A DNA stretch of 64,000 bases from Kribbella sp. ALI-6-A (GCF_001984195.1 NZ_MTQN01000009.1:868001-932000), one strand, 5' to 3'; positions 9,469-18,018 are shown, counted from the first letter of the stretch. Notes: a model not told the origin generated them from the sequence alone. Program-made: numbers and translations.

Positions 9469-10314
9469 ATGGTCGAAGCGTTGTTGATCCCGGTGATCGT
9501 GTTCATCGTCATCACGGTCGTCACCCGGCGGCTCAACGCCGCTGACCGCGGCGGGCGAAACCCTGGTACGCCGTCGCCGCGCGCGCAGCGGTTGATCGCG
9601 CGGCTGCAGGCCCAGCAGGGTATCCAGCCGTCGACGTTGCAGGGGCAGTACACCCAGCCGGCCTTCGGCCAGGGCGGTCAGCAGCCGCAGGGCTACGGCA
9701 GCCCGGGTCACGCCGGGATGCCGGTGCAGAACTCCGCGCAGATGGCCGGTCTGCACGACAGCCAGTACGCCGGCCCCACGCCGTACGCGGGCGCTCCTCA
9801 GCAGGCGATGCCGTTCGCCCAGCCGGGCCAGTTCCAGCCGCCGGCGCCGTGGTACGCACCGCCCGCGCCGGGGCAGCGCGCCGTACAGCCGAAGGTGTCG
9901 CAGCGCGATCTCGACCAGCGCGTTCGGGAACTGATGAAGTCGGGCAACGAGGTCGCGGCCGTGCGGCTGCTGTGCGACGAGCAGGATCTCGGCATCATCG
10001 ACGCGCAGAAGCGGGCGCGGTCGCTGGTCGCACCGGCGGGGACGTCGGGTGAGGGCGCGGCCGGTGACGGTGCGGTCGGGCGTGATCGTGAGGGCGGTGG
10101 CTCGGCGGCGGTGTCCGGGTCGGGTTCTCAGGACGGTCCGCGGGAGAGGTACGTCGGGTCGGCCGCGTTCGCGGAGTCGATTTTCGACACCGATCAGGAC
10201 GACAAGGAGAGCTGGGCCAGTGGCTGGGTCGACCCGCCGGAGCCCGGCGACCGCTCGGACATGGACGAGCTCTGGAAGACCGTTCGCGACCACGGGCGGC
10301 CGGGTCTGGGCTAG
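9469..10314 (+). CDS. Membrane-anchored protein with Gln/Pro-rich linker and an L7/L12-like C-terminal segment
   Basis: 281 residues, no firm family assignment. One N-terminal membrane helix (residues about 3-20, EALLIPVIVFIVITVVTR) is followed by a basic stretch and a low-complexity Gln/Pro/Gly/Ala linker (residues about 55-145). A compact segment follows, RELMKSGNEVAAVRLLCDEQDLGIIDAQKRA, whose pattern recalls the C-terminal domain of ribosomal protein L7/L12. An acidic, Gly/Ser-rich tail ends the protein. Predicted topology is a short N-terminal anchor with the rest in the cytoplasm. It is divergent from efp. The stop sits in a 23-bp tandem repeat shared with the convergent methyltransferase. 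Confidence 0.7.
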   Translation: MVEALLIPVIVFIVITVVTRRLNAADRGGRNPGTPSPRAQRLIARLQAQQGIQPSTLQGQYTQPAFGQGGQQPQGYGSPGHAGMPVQNSAQMAGLHDSQYAGPTPYAGAPQQAMPFAQPGQFQPPAPWYAPPAPGQRAVQPKVSQRDLDQRVRELMKSGNEVAAVRLLCDEQDLGIIDAQKRARSLVAPAGTSGEGAAGDGAVGRDREGGGSAAVSGSGSQDGPRERYVGSAAFAESIFDTDQDDKESWASGWVDPPEPGDRSDMDELWKTVRDHGRPGLG

Positions 10315-10380
10315 TCCCAGCGTGGGGTGAGCACTAGCCCCAGCGGCGGGTCAGTACTAGTCCCAGCGCGGCGTGACGAC
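10312..10380. repeat. Three 23-bp tandem repeats across both convergent stop codons
   Basis: Three imperfect copies (10312-10334, 10335-10357, 10358-10380), each beginning TAGTCCCAGCG or TAGCCCCAGCG. The first copy contains the TAG stop of the plus-strand gene. The last copy, with the final base of the middle one, contains the minus-strand stop and encodes the last residues of the methyltransferase (RWD-stop). It looks like a tandem triplication of a gene end. Confidence 0.8.
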
Positions 10381-11547
10381 GCAGTTCCTGGTCCGGAAGT
10401 GCGGGCCGTCCGGCAGGTCCGTCGTACCGGCTGGGTGGATCAGGAACACCGGGTCGGGCCGGCCGCGTTGCACGGCGTCCCAGGCGCGGATCTGCTCGGC
10501 GACCTCCTCCGCGAGCAGCACGGCGGCCGGTCCGTGGGCGCGGACACCGAGCTCGACCAGGTCCCGCTTCGGGCCGGCCTGGGAGGCGAGGTAGGCGATC
10601 GTCTCGCCGCGCACGACGGCCGCGCCGCCCCAGCGCAACGCCGGGCGCACCAGACGCTTCTTCACCGCCGCCCGGCTGGCCGACATCACGCAGTACTGCT
10701 CGAAAACCGAGGCGAGCCACAGGTCGAGCTGGCAGAACGGCTCCTCGCGATCCAGCAGAACCCGCGTCCACCGCACGACGGCCGGCCCGTCCAGCGAGGG
10801 CTTGCCGATGGTCTGGTCCGAGTCCATCCGCAGCACGACGTCGTCGTCCACGACCGGCACCACCCGCCCGTGCTCGGCGCCGGCGCCCTGCATCGACACG
10901 AACCCGCAGTTCACGCTCGACCGGCTGCGCAAGGACCCGTCACTCTGCAGGTCCAGCGCGAGCGACCGGGTCTGGCCGCGGATCCGCAGCGGTACGACGA
11001 TTCGCCCGGCCGGTGCCAACTGGTCGATCCAAGCCGGCGCGATGTCCCCCGCGGTCACCGTCACCACGATCCGGTCGTACGGCGCGCCGGCGTCCCAGCC
11101 TTCGACGCCGTCGGTCCGCACCACCCGGACCGCCTCGTACCCGGCCGCTCGCAACGTCGCCGACGCCCGCTCGGTGACTTCCGGGTCGATGTCGATCGTG
11201 GTGACCTCGCCGTCCGCGCCGACCAACTCGCTCAGCAAGGCCGCGTTGTAGCCGCCGGACCCGATCTCCAGCACGCGATGCCCCGGCTCGATCCCGGCCT
11301 GCTCCAGCATCACGGCGACGATCGCCGGCTGCGACACCGAACTGATCGCCACGCCCTCGTCGTCGCGTTTCATCAGCACGACGTCGTCGGCGTAGGCGAC
11401 TTCGATGGGCACATCCGGTACGAACACGTGCCGCGGCACGACCCGGAACGCGGCCGCGACCCGATCACTGGAGAGCGCTCCCTGCGATCTCAGCACGTCG
11501 ACCAGCCCGGCCCGCAGCGCCTCGGCGTACCGAGGATCGCCGTTCAT
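10357..11547 (-). CDS. PIMT-family methyltransferase resembling the 'FxLD system' methyltransferases
   Basis: 396-residue SAM-dependent methyltransferase. The N-terminal half is a protein-L-isoaspartate O-methyltransferase (PCMT) domain: PRHVFVPDVPIEVAYADD, the substrate loop AISSVSQPAIVAVMLEQAG, and the SAM motif RVLEIGSGGYNAALL. The second half (about 190 residues) is the extension typical of the long PIMT homologues associated with FxLD lanthipeptides rather than of housekeeping PIMT. No FxLD precursor is visible beside it. The only RiPP-like operon in the window starts 12 kb away. ATG 11547 is chosen because upstream in-frame codons lie in GC-rich DNA that overlaps the divergent SARP gene. 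Confidence 0.82.
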   Translation of the reverse strand: MNGDPRYAEALRAGLVDVLRSQGALSSDRVAAAFRVVPRHVFVPDVPIEVAYADDVVLMKRDDEGVAISSVSQPAIVAVMLEQAGIEPGHRVLEIGSGGYNAALLSELVGADGEVTTIDIDPEVTERASATLRAAGYEAVRVVRTDGVEGWDAGAPYDRIVVTVTAGDIAPAWIDQLAPAGRIVVPLRIRGQTRSLALDLQSDGSLRSRSSVNCGFVSMQGAGAEHGRVVPVVDDDVVLRMDSDQTIGKPSLDGPAVVRWTRVLLDREEPFCQLDLWLASVFEQYCVMSASRAAVKKRLVRPALRWGGAAVVRGETIAYLASQAGPKRDLVELGVRAHGPAAVLLAEEVAEQIRAWDAVQRGRPDPVFLIHPAGTTDLPDGPHFRTRNCVVTPRWD

Positions 11548-11751
11548 CCCACAGCTCCAGCCCGCACGCGCTGCCCGGCCATGCTGCCCACTGTAGACGG
11601 GCGGGGGCTCGATCTGAGCGGTCCGAAGCCCGGTCGCTTCGCTGCGGTCAGCTGTTGGTTGCCTCAAGCAAGAAAGCGTGGTTTTCACCGTGGGTGATCG
11701 TTCGGCGACGGAATTCACACCGCCGACCGGCGCCGGGCATGGGAGGATTCC

Positions 11752-14700
11752 GTGGATGGCGGACCTGGGTGCGGTGGTGAGGTGACAACGCGACGCGGCG
11801 ACGAGCCTCGGCTCAGGGTACGAGTCCTGGGCCCGGTGGAAATCGTCACGCGCGGCACCGCTCCGACCGTCGACACCCGGCCGGGCGCCGCGCGCGATCC
11901 CCTCCACCCGGAGTCGAGTCCCACGCTCGACCCGCACGACCCCGCGCCCGACCCGCACCACTCGGAGCCGGGCGCCGATCCCGACCCGCACCACTCGGAG
12001 CCGGGCGCCGCGGCGAACCGGCATCAGGCCGAGCCGCACGCCGGCGTCGGGCCGCGCGGCATCGTCGTACGGCAGCCCTTGGTGCGTGCGCTGGCGGTGC
12101 GGCTCGCATTGGCCAAAGGTGAAGCCGTCTCCGACGACGTGCTGGTACGAGACCTCTGGGGCGACGCCGACCTCGCGCGGCCCTCAGCCCGTTTGCGAGT
12201 GCTCGCTTCCCGACTGCGCGGTGCGCTGGGCGAAGAGAGCGCGGCCTTGGACCGCACAGCAGCCGGCTTCTGCCTCGACGCCGTCGCGGACGACCTGGCC
12301 GAAGTCACCCACCGAGTCGCCGAACTCGAGACCGCCCGGCGAGCCGGCCGCTGGGCCGAAGCGCACGCCGCCGCCGATGCCGCGCTGAACTGCTGGCGCG
12401 GCGACCCACTGAACGACCTGCCGGACCTCCCGTTCGTCGTAGCCGAGCAGCAGCGACTCGAATCGCTGTGCGTCGAACTCCGCCTGGACTGGATCGAAAG
12501 CGGCCTCGAACTCGGCACCGGCGGAATCGAGGACGAACTCGAACGCCTCATCGGCAAGTACCCGCTGCACGAACGCCTGGTCCGCCTCGCAGCCACCGCC
12601 GCCGTCCGCGCCGGAGATCTTCAGGGAGCGCTCTCCCGCCTGGACGCCCTCCGCGAACGCCTGGCCGACGAACTCGGCATCGACCCGTCCCCCGAAACCG
12701 CCGCCCTCGAAACCCAACTCCGCAGCAGCGGAACGCTTGGCCCTGCCCACACCCTCCGCACCTCGCCGCGCCCGTCCGTCCCCACTCCCCCAACGCACCA
12801 GCTGCCACCGACGATTTCGTTGCCCCAGGCCCACAAAGCCTTCGTCGGCCGAGACCGCGAGTACGCCGAACTGCTGGCGCAGATCGCGGCACCCGAGGCG
12901 CTCGACCGGGAGGCCGTGCGTGGCAGCGCGCCGCGGTCGCGCGGCGACGTCTCCGACAGCGGAACCCGGCGGATGGACAGTGCGGACACCCCCGCCGCCG
13001 GAGACCAGTCAGTCGACCGGGCGGAGGCCCACGCCGCCGACAGCGAACGGATCGGCGTCATGGGCGACGGCGCCCACAACGGGTCGCGACCCGGCCGCGG
13101 CCAGGCGGGATCCCCCACCGACGTAGCGCGAGCAAGCGACACCTCGTCATCCGACGTGGCGCGAGCACGCGGCACCTCGTCGTCCGACGTGGCGCGAGCA
13201 CGCGGAACCTCGTCGTCCGACGTGGCGCGAGCACGCGGCGGATCGTCGTCCGACGTGGCGCGAGCACGCGGCGGATCGTCGTCCGACGTGGCGCGAGTGA
13301 GCGGCACCGAGCCGTACGCCAACGACACCGCGCCGTACGCCCGAGTGGTCACGCTGACCGGCGGTCCCGGAGTCGGCAAGACCCGCCTGGCCCGGGAAGT
13401 CGCCTGGCGAGAGGGCGCCCGCGGACGCCGCATCGGCTGGGTGGACCTGGGCCCGTTGGGATCATCGGACAGTCTGGTCGCCGTGCTCGCGGCAACCCTC
13501 GGCGTAGACGGAAGCTCGGAAGACCCGCTGGCCCGCTGCGCGGAGGAACTGGCCGGCGGGCTCCTCGTACTCGACAACGCAGAGCACCTCGTCGACAACA
13601 CCGCCGCCCTCGTCGAGGATCTCCTGAAGTTCGGCGCCGGCACCTCGGTCATCGTCACCTCGCAGCGCCTGCTGAGGATCCCCGCCGAGGAAGAGCGCCG
13701 TCTCCGCCCCTTGGCAGCCGCCGCGGCCGCCGAACTCTTCTGCGCCCGCAGCGCCGCCGAGCCCGGCCCCGAAGTGGACGCGATCTGCGCAGCCGTCGAC
13801 CGCCTCCCACTGGCCATCGAACTAGCCGCCGGTCTGACCCGCACCTTGTCGGTCACCCAACTGGCCGAACGCATCGACAACCGCCTACGCCTCCTGGTCC
13901 GCGGCCCGCGCGACGCAGGAATCCGGCACACCAGCCTCCGCGCAGCCCTCGATTGGAGCCACGAACTCCTCGATACCCCGGAGCGAGTAGCCCTCCGCCG
14001 CCTGTCCGTCTTCGCCGGCGGCTTCACCGCGGAGGCCGCCCAGGCAGTCATCGCCGACCCGTCGCCTTCAACCGACGAACCGACGAGCCCGCGTACCGAC
14101 CCCGTGGAGGCGGACGGTCCCAGCACTCCGACCGACAGCGCCGCCCCGAGAGATGCAGCTCCTCGCAGCTCATCGGGCACCCCTGCCACCGATCCGCCAT
14201 CAGATGCAAAACTCGTCACCGCGGAAGCGAACGCACGTGAAGTGCTGGCGGCCGAAGATGTCGGTGGGGTGCTGGCGGAGCTCGTCGAGCGGTGTGTGCT
14301 GACGGTCGAGAGCAGCGCCGAGGGAGTCCGGTTCCGCTTGCTGGAGACCGTCCGCGACTACGCCCTCGAGCGGCTGCGCGAAGCCGGCGAAGAACAAGTC
14401 CTCCGTGGCCGGCACGTCGAGTGGTACGGCTATTTCGTACGCCGGTACGAAGGCATGGGCGCACGGAACAACACCGGCGTCGGCGCCGAGGAGGCCAACC
14501 TGCTCGCGGCGGTCGACTGGTGCCTGGGCGAGGGCGCGCAGGCCGAAAAGGTGAGCGCGCTCGTCGCACCGCTGTGGTGGTACTGGCCCGGACGTGGGTT
14601 GATGGTCGAAGCGTCCGAGTGGCTCGAGCGGTCGTTGGCGGTGCTGCCGCCGGATTCCGAGGAGTACGCCGCGGGGCTGAGCACACTCGCGAGTCTGACC

Positions 14701-15405
14701 CGCAACCGCGGACTAATCACCGAGGCCCGGACCATCGGGGAGCGCTCCCTGGCGGCCTTCCGCGCGCTCGGTGACGAGGAGCGGGTGACGATCGGCCTGA
14801 TGTCACTCACCCGAACCTGCCTCGCGGAGGGCGACATGGTCGCGACGCTCGCGCACGCGGAGGAGGTCGAACAGCGCTGCCGGGCCGACGATCGCGTCAC
14901 CCGGAGAGCGCGCGCCTCGGCGCTGAACTACATGGGCCTGGCCCACCGGAACCTCCGCCGCCCAGCAGAAGCGACCAAGCTCTTCGAGGCCGCCCGGGAC
15001 CGCTGGCAGGAGATCGAGGACTTCGGCGGCGTCGCGATCGCGATGGAGAACCTGGCGATCGTCGCCCGCCAGACCGGACAGCACGAGTTGGCCCACCGCT
15101 GGGCGGTCGAGAGCCTGCGAAGAGCACGGGAGAGCGCGTTCTCGATGGGCATGTGCGGCGCCCTGGAGTCGATCGCCTGCCTGGCGGTCGCCGAAGGCCG
15201 CGCCGAGGAAGGCCTACAACTGCTCGCCGCGACCGAACAGCACCGCACCGAACTCGGTCTCCCCGTCCAGGTCCCCGACGAACTCGCCGACGTCGCCCAC
15301 GCCCGCACCACGGCGTACGAGGCGCTAGGCTCCACCGCGGACAAGATCATCGAGTCGGCCCAGGACCTACCACTAGAGGAACTCGCCGACCGCTACCTCA
15401 CCTAG
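11752..15405 (+). CDS. SARP/AfsR-type regulator: winged helix-BTAD-NB-ARC-TPR, with minisatellite inserts
   Basis: 1,217-residue multidomain transcriptional regulator. Order: N-terminal OmpR-like winged helix starting VRVLGPVEIV, interrupted by a Pro/His/Glu-rich insert (about residues 45-100) before it resumes LVRALAVRLALAKGEAV. The BTAD follows (about 170-325, WRGDPLNDLPDLPFVVAEQ). A low-complexity spacer (about 385-520) contains 11-residue repeats SSSDVARARGT. The NB-ARC ATPase comes next, with Walker A GGPGVGKT at 537-544, Walker B LLVLDNAEH and a GLPL-like DRLPLAIELAAG. TPR-like helices form the C terminus. GTG 11752 has GGAGG 5 nt upstream. Such proteins usually activate antibiotic clusters. 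The inserts split domains normally contiguous in the family. The target is unknown. Confidence 0.9.
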   Translation: MDGGPGCGGEVTTRRGDEPRLRVRVLGPVEIVTRGTAPTVDTRPGAARDPLHPESSPTLDPHDPAPDPHHSEPGADPDPHHSEPGAAANRHQAEPHAGVGPRGIVVRQPLVRALAVRLALAKGEAVSDDVLVRDLWGDADLARPSARLRVLASRLRGALGEESAALDRTAAGFCLDAVADDLAEVTHRVAELETARRAGRWAEAHAAADAALNCWRGDPLNDLPDLPFVVAEQQRLESLCVELRLDWIESGLELGTGGIEDELERLIGKYPLHERLVRLAATAAVRAGDLQGALSRLDALRERLADELGIDPSPETAALETQLRSSGTLGPAHTLRTSPRPSVPTPPTHQLPPTISLPQAHKAFVGRDREYAELLAQIAAPEALDREAVRGSAPRSRGDVSDSGTRRMDSADTPAAGDQSVDRAEAHAADSERIGVMGDGAHNGSRPGRGQAGSPTDVARASDTSSSDVARARGTSSSDVARARGTSSSDVARARGGSSSDVARARGGSSSDVARVSGTEPYANDTAPYARVVTLTGGPGVGKTRLAREVAWREGARGRRIGWVDLGPLGSSDSLVAVLAATLGVDGSSEDPLARCAEELAGGLLVLDNAEHLVDNTAALVEDLLKFGAGTSVIVTSQRLLRIPAEEERRLRPLAAAAAAELFCARSAAEPGPEVDAICAAVDRLPLAIELAAGLTRTLSVTQLAERIDNRLRLLVRGPRDAGIRHTSLRAALDWSHELLDTPERVALRRLSVFAGGFTAEAAQAVIADPSPSTDEPTSPRTDPVEADGPSTPTDSAAPRDAAPRSSSGTPATDPPSDAKLVTAEANAREVLAAEDVGGVLAELVERCVLTVESSAEGVRFRLLETVRDYALERLREAGEEQVLRGRHVEWYGYFVRRYEGMGARNNTGVGAEEANLLAAVDWCLGEGAQAEKVSALVAPLWWYWPGRGLMVEASEWLERSLAVLPPDSEEYAAGLSTLASLTRNRGLITEARTIGERSLAAFRALGDEERVTIGLMSLTRTCLAEGDMVATLAHAEEVEQRCRADDRVTRRARASALNYMGLAHRNLRRPAEATKLFEAARDRWQEIEDFGGVAIAMENLAIVARQTGQHELAHRWAVESLRRARESAFSMGMCGALESIACLAVAEGRAEEGLQLLAATEQHRTELGLPVQVPDELADVAHARTTAYEALGSTADKIIESAQDLPLEELADRYLT
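11949..12010 (+). repeat. Two 29-bp copies at 33-bp period inside the SARP winged-helix insert
   Basis: Identical copies at 11949-11977 and 11982-12010 encode DPHHSEPGA twice. The period (33 bp, 11 codons) is the same as in the later array of this gene, which points to in-frame slippage as the source of both inserts. Confidence 0.85.
13120..13305 (+). repeat. 33-bp minisatellite, five copies, in the SARP gene
   Basis: A diverged leading unit is followed by five near-identical 33-bp units, each containing the core TCCGACGTGGCGCGAG (first one TCATCC, last one diverging after GCGCGAG). They encode repeats of SSSDVARARGT/G. All copies stay in frame. The array lies in the spacer just before the NB-ARC Walker A. 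Confidence 0.9.
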
Positions 15406-15749
15406 CAGCCGCCGCACCCTCATCGCATCCTTCTCGTGCCGCTACACCCGCCGCATTCTTGGACGGTTAACCCGCCAACTGGTGGGTTCGATGCCCGTCT
15501 GCACAGGTAGAACCCACCAGCCGACGGGTTAACCGACCAAATGGGGAGGCCCGCGACGTCCTCGCAGGCACGCTGCCCGGCCCGGCGCGCGATCAATCTT
15601 CCCGGCTCGGGAGGTGGAGCGGCGCGATCAGGCTGCCATCTCCCGAGCTGTAGTTGAACCCCGCCGCGGACTGACTCGCGAGCCGTGTTCCCTCTCCTCC
15701 CGGCGCCACCCTCCAAGCGCCGGGCTGAGAAAGGAAACCTCGGTCGCGT
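15406..15749. other. Intergenic stretch between convergent SARP and LuxR-type genes
   Basis: 344 bp with no credible gene. Its main feature is the long inverted repeat at 15465-15534, listed separately. The remainder shows no recognisable site. Confidence 0.6.
15465..15534. repeat. 24-bp inverted repeat with 22-nt spacer
   Basis: Left arm 15465-15488 and right arm 15511-15534 match as inverted copies at 21 of 24 positions. Each arm ends in GGTTAACCCG or its complement and has GGTGGGTT on the inner side. It is far longer than a normal terminator stem and has no T-run. It could be a cruciform/REP-type element, a bidirectional terminator, or paired operators for a protein that binds GGTTAACC. 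Confidence 0.75.
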
Positions 15750-16418
15750 CTAGATCAACCCCTCGCGCAGGGCGTACGCGACCGCGTGGGAGCGGTTGCG
15801 GAGTTGGAGCCGGCTGGTGACGTCGTGCAGGACGTTTTTCACCGTGCGTTCCGAGTACGACAGCTCGCGCGCGATCTCCTGCGTGTCCTTGCCGTCGGCA
15901 ACAAGTCGGAGGACCTGCGTCTCCCGGTCGGACAGGCCGGTGCGGGACAGGCCGCGCGGCGTCAGGACGTGGCGCTGCATGCGCGACACCTGGCCGAGCA
16001 ACCGGCCGAGCAGGTCCGGCGGCAGGCTGCCGTCACCGGCGGCGGCGGTCTGCAGCAGGTGGACGATGCGATCGGCAGTTGCCTCGGCACGGCGCAGTAC
16101 GCCGGAGACGCCGAGTTCGACCGCGGTCATCAGCGCGTCGTCGTCGATCGCGCTGCTGATCAGCACGGTCCGGCGGCAGCCGCGCTGCGTCGCCGACCGG
16201 AGAACCTGGATCGCGACCGGGTCGAGCGAGTCGGCGGCGATCAGCGCGACCGCTGGCGGGGTGGGGCGCTGGTCGTTCGGCTGCTGGATCCCGGGCAGAT
16301 CGGCCTCGCTCAGCAGAGCGATCTCCGGCCGCGGCCGAAGCGCGTGCACCAGCCCGAACTGCGAGAGCGGGTCGAGTGCCTTCACCCAGACGGGTATCCG
16401 GCGCTGTTTCACGGGCAT
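15750..16418 (-). CDS. LuxR-family response-regulator-like transcription factor
   Basis: 222 residues. The C-terminal GerE/LuxR helix-turn-helix (about residues 158-215) is canonical: LSDRETQVLRLVADGKDTQEIARELSYSERTVKNVL. The N-terminal 130 residues have the alternating fold of a receiver domain (VALIAADS..., RTVLISSAIDDDALMTAVELGVSGVL). The usual acidic pocket and phospho-Asp are not evident, so it is probably an atypical, phosphorylation-independent regulator. ATG 16418 or the adjacent GTG 16421 follows GGGGG. No sensor kinase is adjacent. Palindromes GGGTCAACCC and GGTTAACC occur on both flanks and may be its operators. Confidence 0.85.
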   Translation of the reverse strand: MPVKQRRIPVWVKALDPLSQFGLVHALRPRPEIALLSEADLPGIQQPNDQRPTPPAVALIAADSLDPVAIQVLRSATQRGCRRTVLISSAIDDDALMTAVELGVSGVLRRAEATADRIVHLLQTAAAGDGSLPPDLLGRLLGQVSRMQRHVLTPRGLSRTGLSDRETQVLRLVADGKDTQEIARELSYSERTVKNVLHDVTSRLQLRNRSHAVAYALREGLI

Positions 16419-16728
16419 CACTCCCCCAGAGTGTTGAACGGAACGGATCGCATCCGCAGTCACACAAACCCCCAAGCTCGGTCGATTCGTCGTGGTCCCG
16501 GACGCGCTGCCCCTTCAGGCACCTGCCGACGCTCACCGCCGGCCGCCGCGGTCGTGCCCTGTGGTCCCCCGATGGATTCCGCAAGGTCCGACTGCCACAG
16601 CCGGCGGTTCACGCCGTTTCCCCGGGACCCCGACCTGCGACACAGCCTGCCCCGTCGCCGTTTCACCGGCGTCTCATGCCCGTTTCCTGCCCTCCCGGCA
16701 GCCTTCTCTGCCCGCACGGGCTGCCCAG

Positions 16729-16794
16729 ACGGACAGGCGTTCGGGCAGGTCGGAGGGCTGCACGCACGGACAGGCGTTCGGGCAGGTCGGAGGG
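16729..16794. repeat. 29-bp perfect direct repeat, 37-bp period
   Basis: Identical copies at 16729-16757 and 16766-16794, each running from ACGGACAGGCG to GTCGGAGGG. The spacer is 8 bp. There are only two copies, so this is not a CRISPR array. Confidence 0.9.
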
Positions 16795-16864
16795 CGGCCG
16801 CGTCGTCGCCGACGTGCGCCGCTCCGGCGTACCGGCTTCGCTGGTGGCGGCCGGATCGCATTTG

Positions 16865-16938
16865 GTGGGTCAACCCACAAGATCCACCGTTGACCGGCCG
16901 AATTCGGGCCCCGAAACGGCCACCTCGAGGGTCAACCC
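16865..16938. promoter_or_regulatory. Pair of GGGTCAACCC palindromes
   Basis: GTGGGTCAACCCAC at 16865-16878 is a 6-2-6 palindrome. A second, shorter GGGTCAACCC lies at 16929-16938, 64 bp further on. The core resembles the GGTTAACC ends of the inverted repeat at 15465-15534, on the other side of the LuxR-type gene. They look like repeated protein-binding sites. The binding protein is not known. Confidence 0.45.
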
Positions 16939-17035
16939 ACGAAACGCCGGAGCGGAGACCAGGCCTCCGGGTCGGACGGCGAAGACCGGGATGCGAAGGG
17001 TCGAGGCGGCGACAACGGCGACGGCGACGGGGTGT

Positions 17036-17430
17036 TCAGGCGAGTGGCCGGCGTACAGAGGGCGTGCCGGGTGTACGGGCGTACGGGGCGTGCCAGGTGT
17101 ACGGGGCGTACCGGCGCGCCGGGCGCGGAGCGTGCCGGGCGTACCGGCGTGCCCGGCGTGCCGGCGTGCCCGGCGTGCCGGCGTGCCCGGCGTGCCGGCG
17201 TGCGCGGCGAGCCGACCGCGCGTGGCGGTCAGCCGAGGGGGCGACGGCAGGTGGTCGGCGCGCCGGGCGTACCCGCGTACCGGCGTGCCGCCGCGCGCGG
17301 CGGTCCGTCGAGGGCGGCGACGGCAGGTGGTCGGCGTGCCGGGCGTACCGGCGTGCGCCGCGTACCGGGCGTACCGCGTGCTCGGCGTGCCGACCGCGCG
17401 TGGCGGGCAGCCGAGGGTGGCGATCAGGCA
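17036..17430. repeat. GC-rich tandem repeat array
   Basis: Three perfect 17-bp units (CCGGCGTGCCCGGCGTG) occupy 17144-17194, flanked by many diverged GCGTACCGG/GCGTGCCGG units. Longer duplications are superimposed: GGCGACGGCAGGTGGTCGGC at 17240 and again at 17316, and GCCGACCGCGCGTGGCGG at 17211 and 17389. The pattern suggests successive rounds of slippage. Confidence 0.85.
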
Positions 17431-17580
17431 GTACTCGCCGACCGACCAGACGATCCGGCCACCGGCGGAGGAGACCGCGACGCCCTGATCGGCAGGTGGG
17501 CGTCCGGCGGCCCGGGGCTCTGCCGGCCGTAGGGGACCGCGATCCGGGACCAGGTCCACGACCGGGAGGACCAAGTGACG

Positions 17581-18018
17581 TCAGTCGAGGGTGGTGATCG
17601 CGCGCAGTGCCAGGTGGTACGAATTCAGACCGAAGCCGGCGATCGTGCCCGTGGCTACGGCGGCGACCACGCTGGTGTGGCGGAACTCCTCGCGGGCCGC
17701 GGGGTTGCTGATGTGGATCTCGATCAGCGGGGCGGTGCGCTGGGCGCAGGCGTCGCGGAGCGCGTACGAGTAGTGGGTGAAGGCGGCCGGGTTGAGCACG
17801 ACCGGGTACTGATTGTCGGCGGCCTCGTGGAGCCAGCCGACGAGTTCGGACTCGTCGTCGGTTTGGCGGACCTCGACGGTCAGGCCGAGTTCGGCGCCGG
17901 TCTTCTCGCAGTCGGCGACGAGGTCGGCGTACGTCGTCGCGCCGTACACGTCGGGTTCCCGGGAGCCGAGGCGGCCCAGGTTCGGTCCGTTCAGTACGAG
18001 TACCTTGCGCGCGGTCAC
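17581..18018 (-). CDS. aroQ: Type II 3-dehydroquinate dehydratase
   Basis: 145-residue enzyme for the third shikimate step, dehydroquinate to dehydroshikimate. Type II signature throughout: [22 protein letters not shown] with the catalytic Tyr/Arg loop, the [15 protein letters not shown] motif, and [17 protein letters not shown] with the catalytic His. Its GTG start overlaps the stop of the upstream tetR gene by 4 nt, an unusual pairing that puts this aro gene under the tetR transcript and away from aroC-aroK-aroB. Confidence 0.97.
   Translation of the reverse strand: MTARKVLVLNGPNLGRLGSREPDVYGATTYADLVADCEKTGAELGLTVEVRQTDDESELVGWLHEAADNQYPVVLNPAAFTHYSYALRDACAQRTAPLIEIHISNPAAREEFRHTSVVAAVATGTIAGFGLNSYHLALRAITTLD

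Larger units (their letters stand above)
16419..17580. other. Repeat-rich non-coding region between the LuxR-type gene and aroQ
   Basis: 1,160 bp with no credible gene. Openings on both strands translate to Arg/Pro/Gly/Ala strings (for example GVPGVPACPACRRARRAG) that reflect tandem repeats rather than protein selection. It contains a 29-bp direct repeat, two GGGTCAACCC palindromes and a 17-bp tandem array, listed separately. Confidence 0.7.

Noticed and set aside
12468..14240. 590-codon frame inside the SARP gene
   Set aside because: Arg/Pro-rich out-of-frame reading; the SARP frame has recognisable domains throughout.
16729..16794. Possible CRISPR repeats
   Set aside because: Only two copies with an 8-bp spacer and no cas genes.
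16870..17574. 234-codon minus-strand frame in the repeat region
   Set aside because: Made of AGTPGTPxRRARR repeats caused by the 17-bp array; no domain, no start signal.
15786..17597. Long plus-strand frame across the LuxR-type gene and the repeat region
   Set aside because: Antisense to the regulator in its first part and repeat-derived in the rest; no ribosome site.
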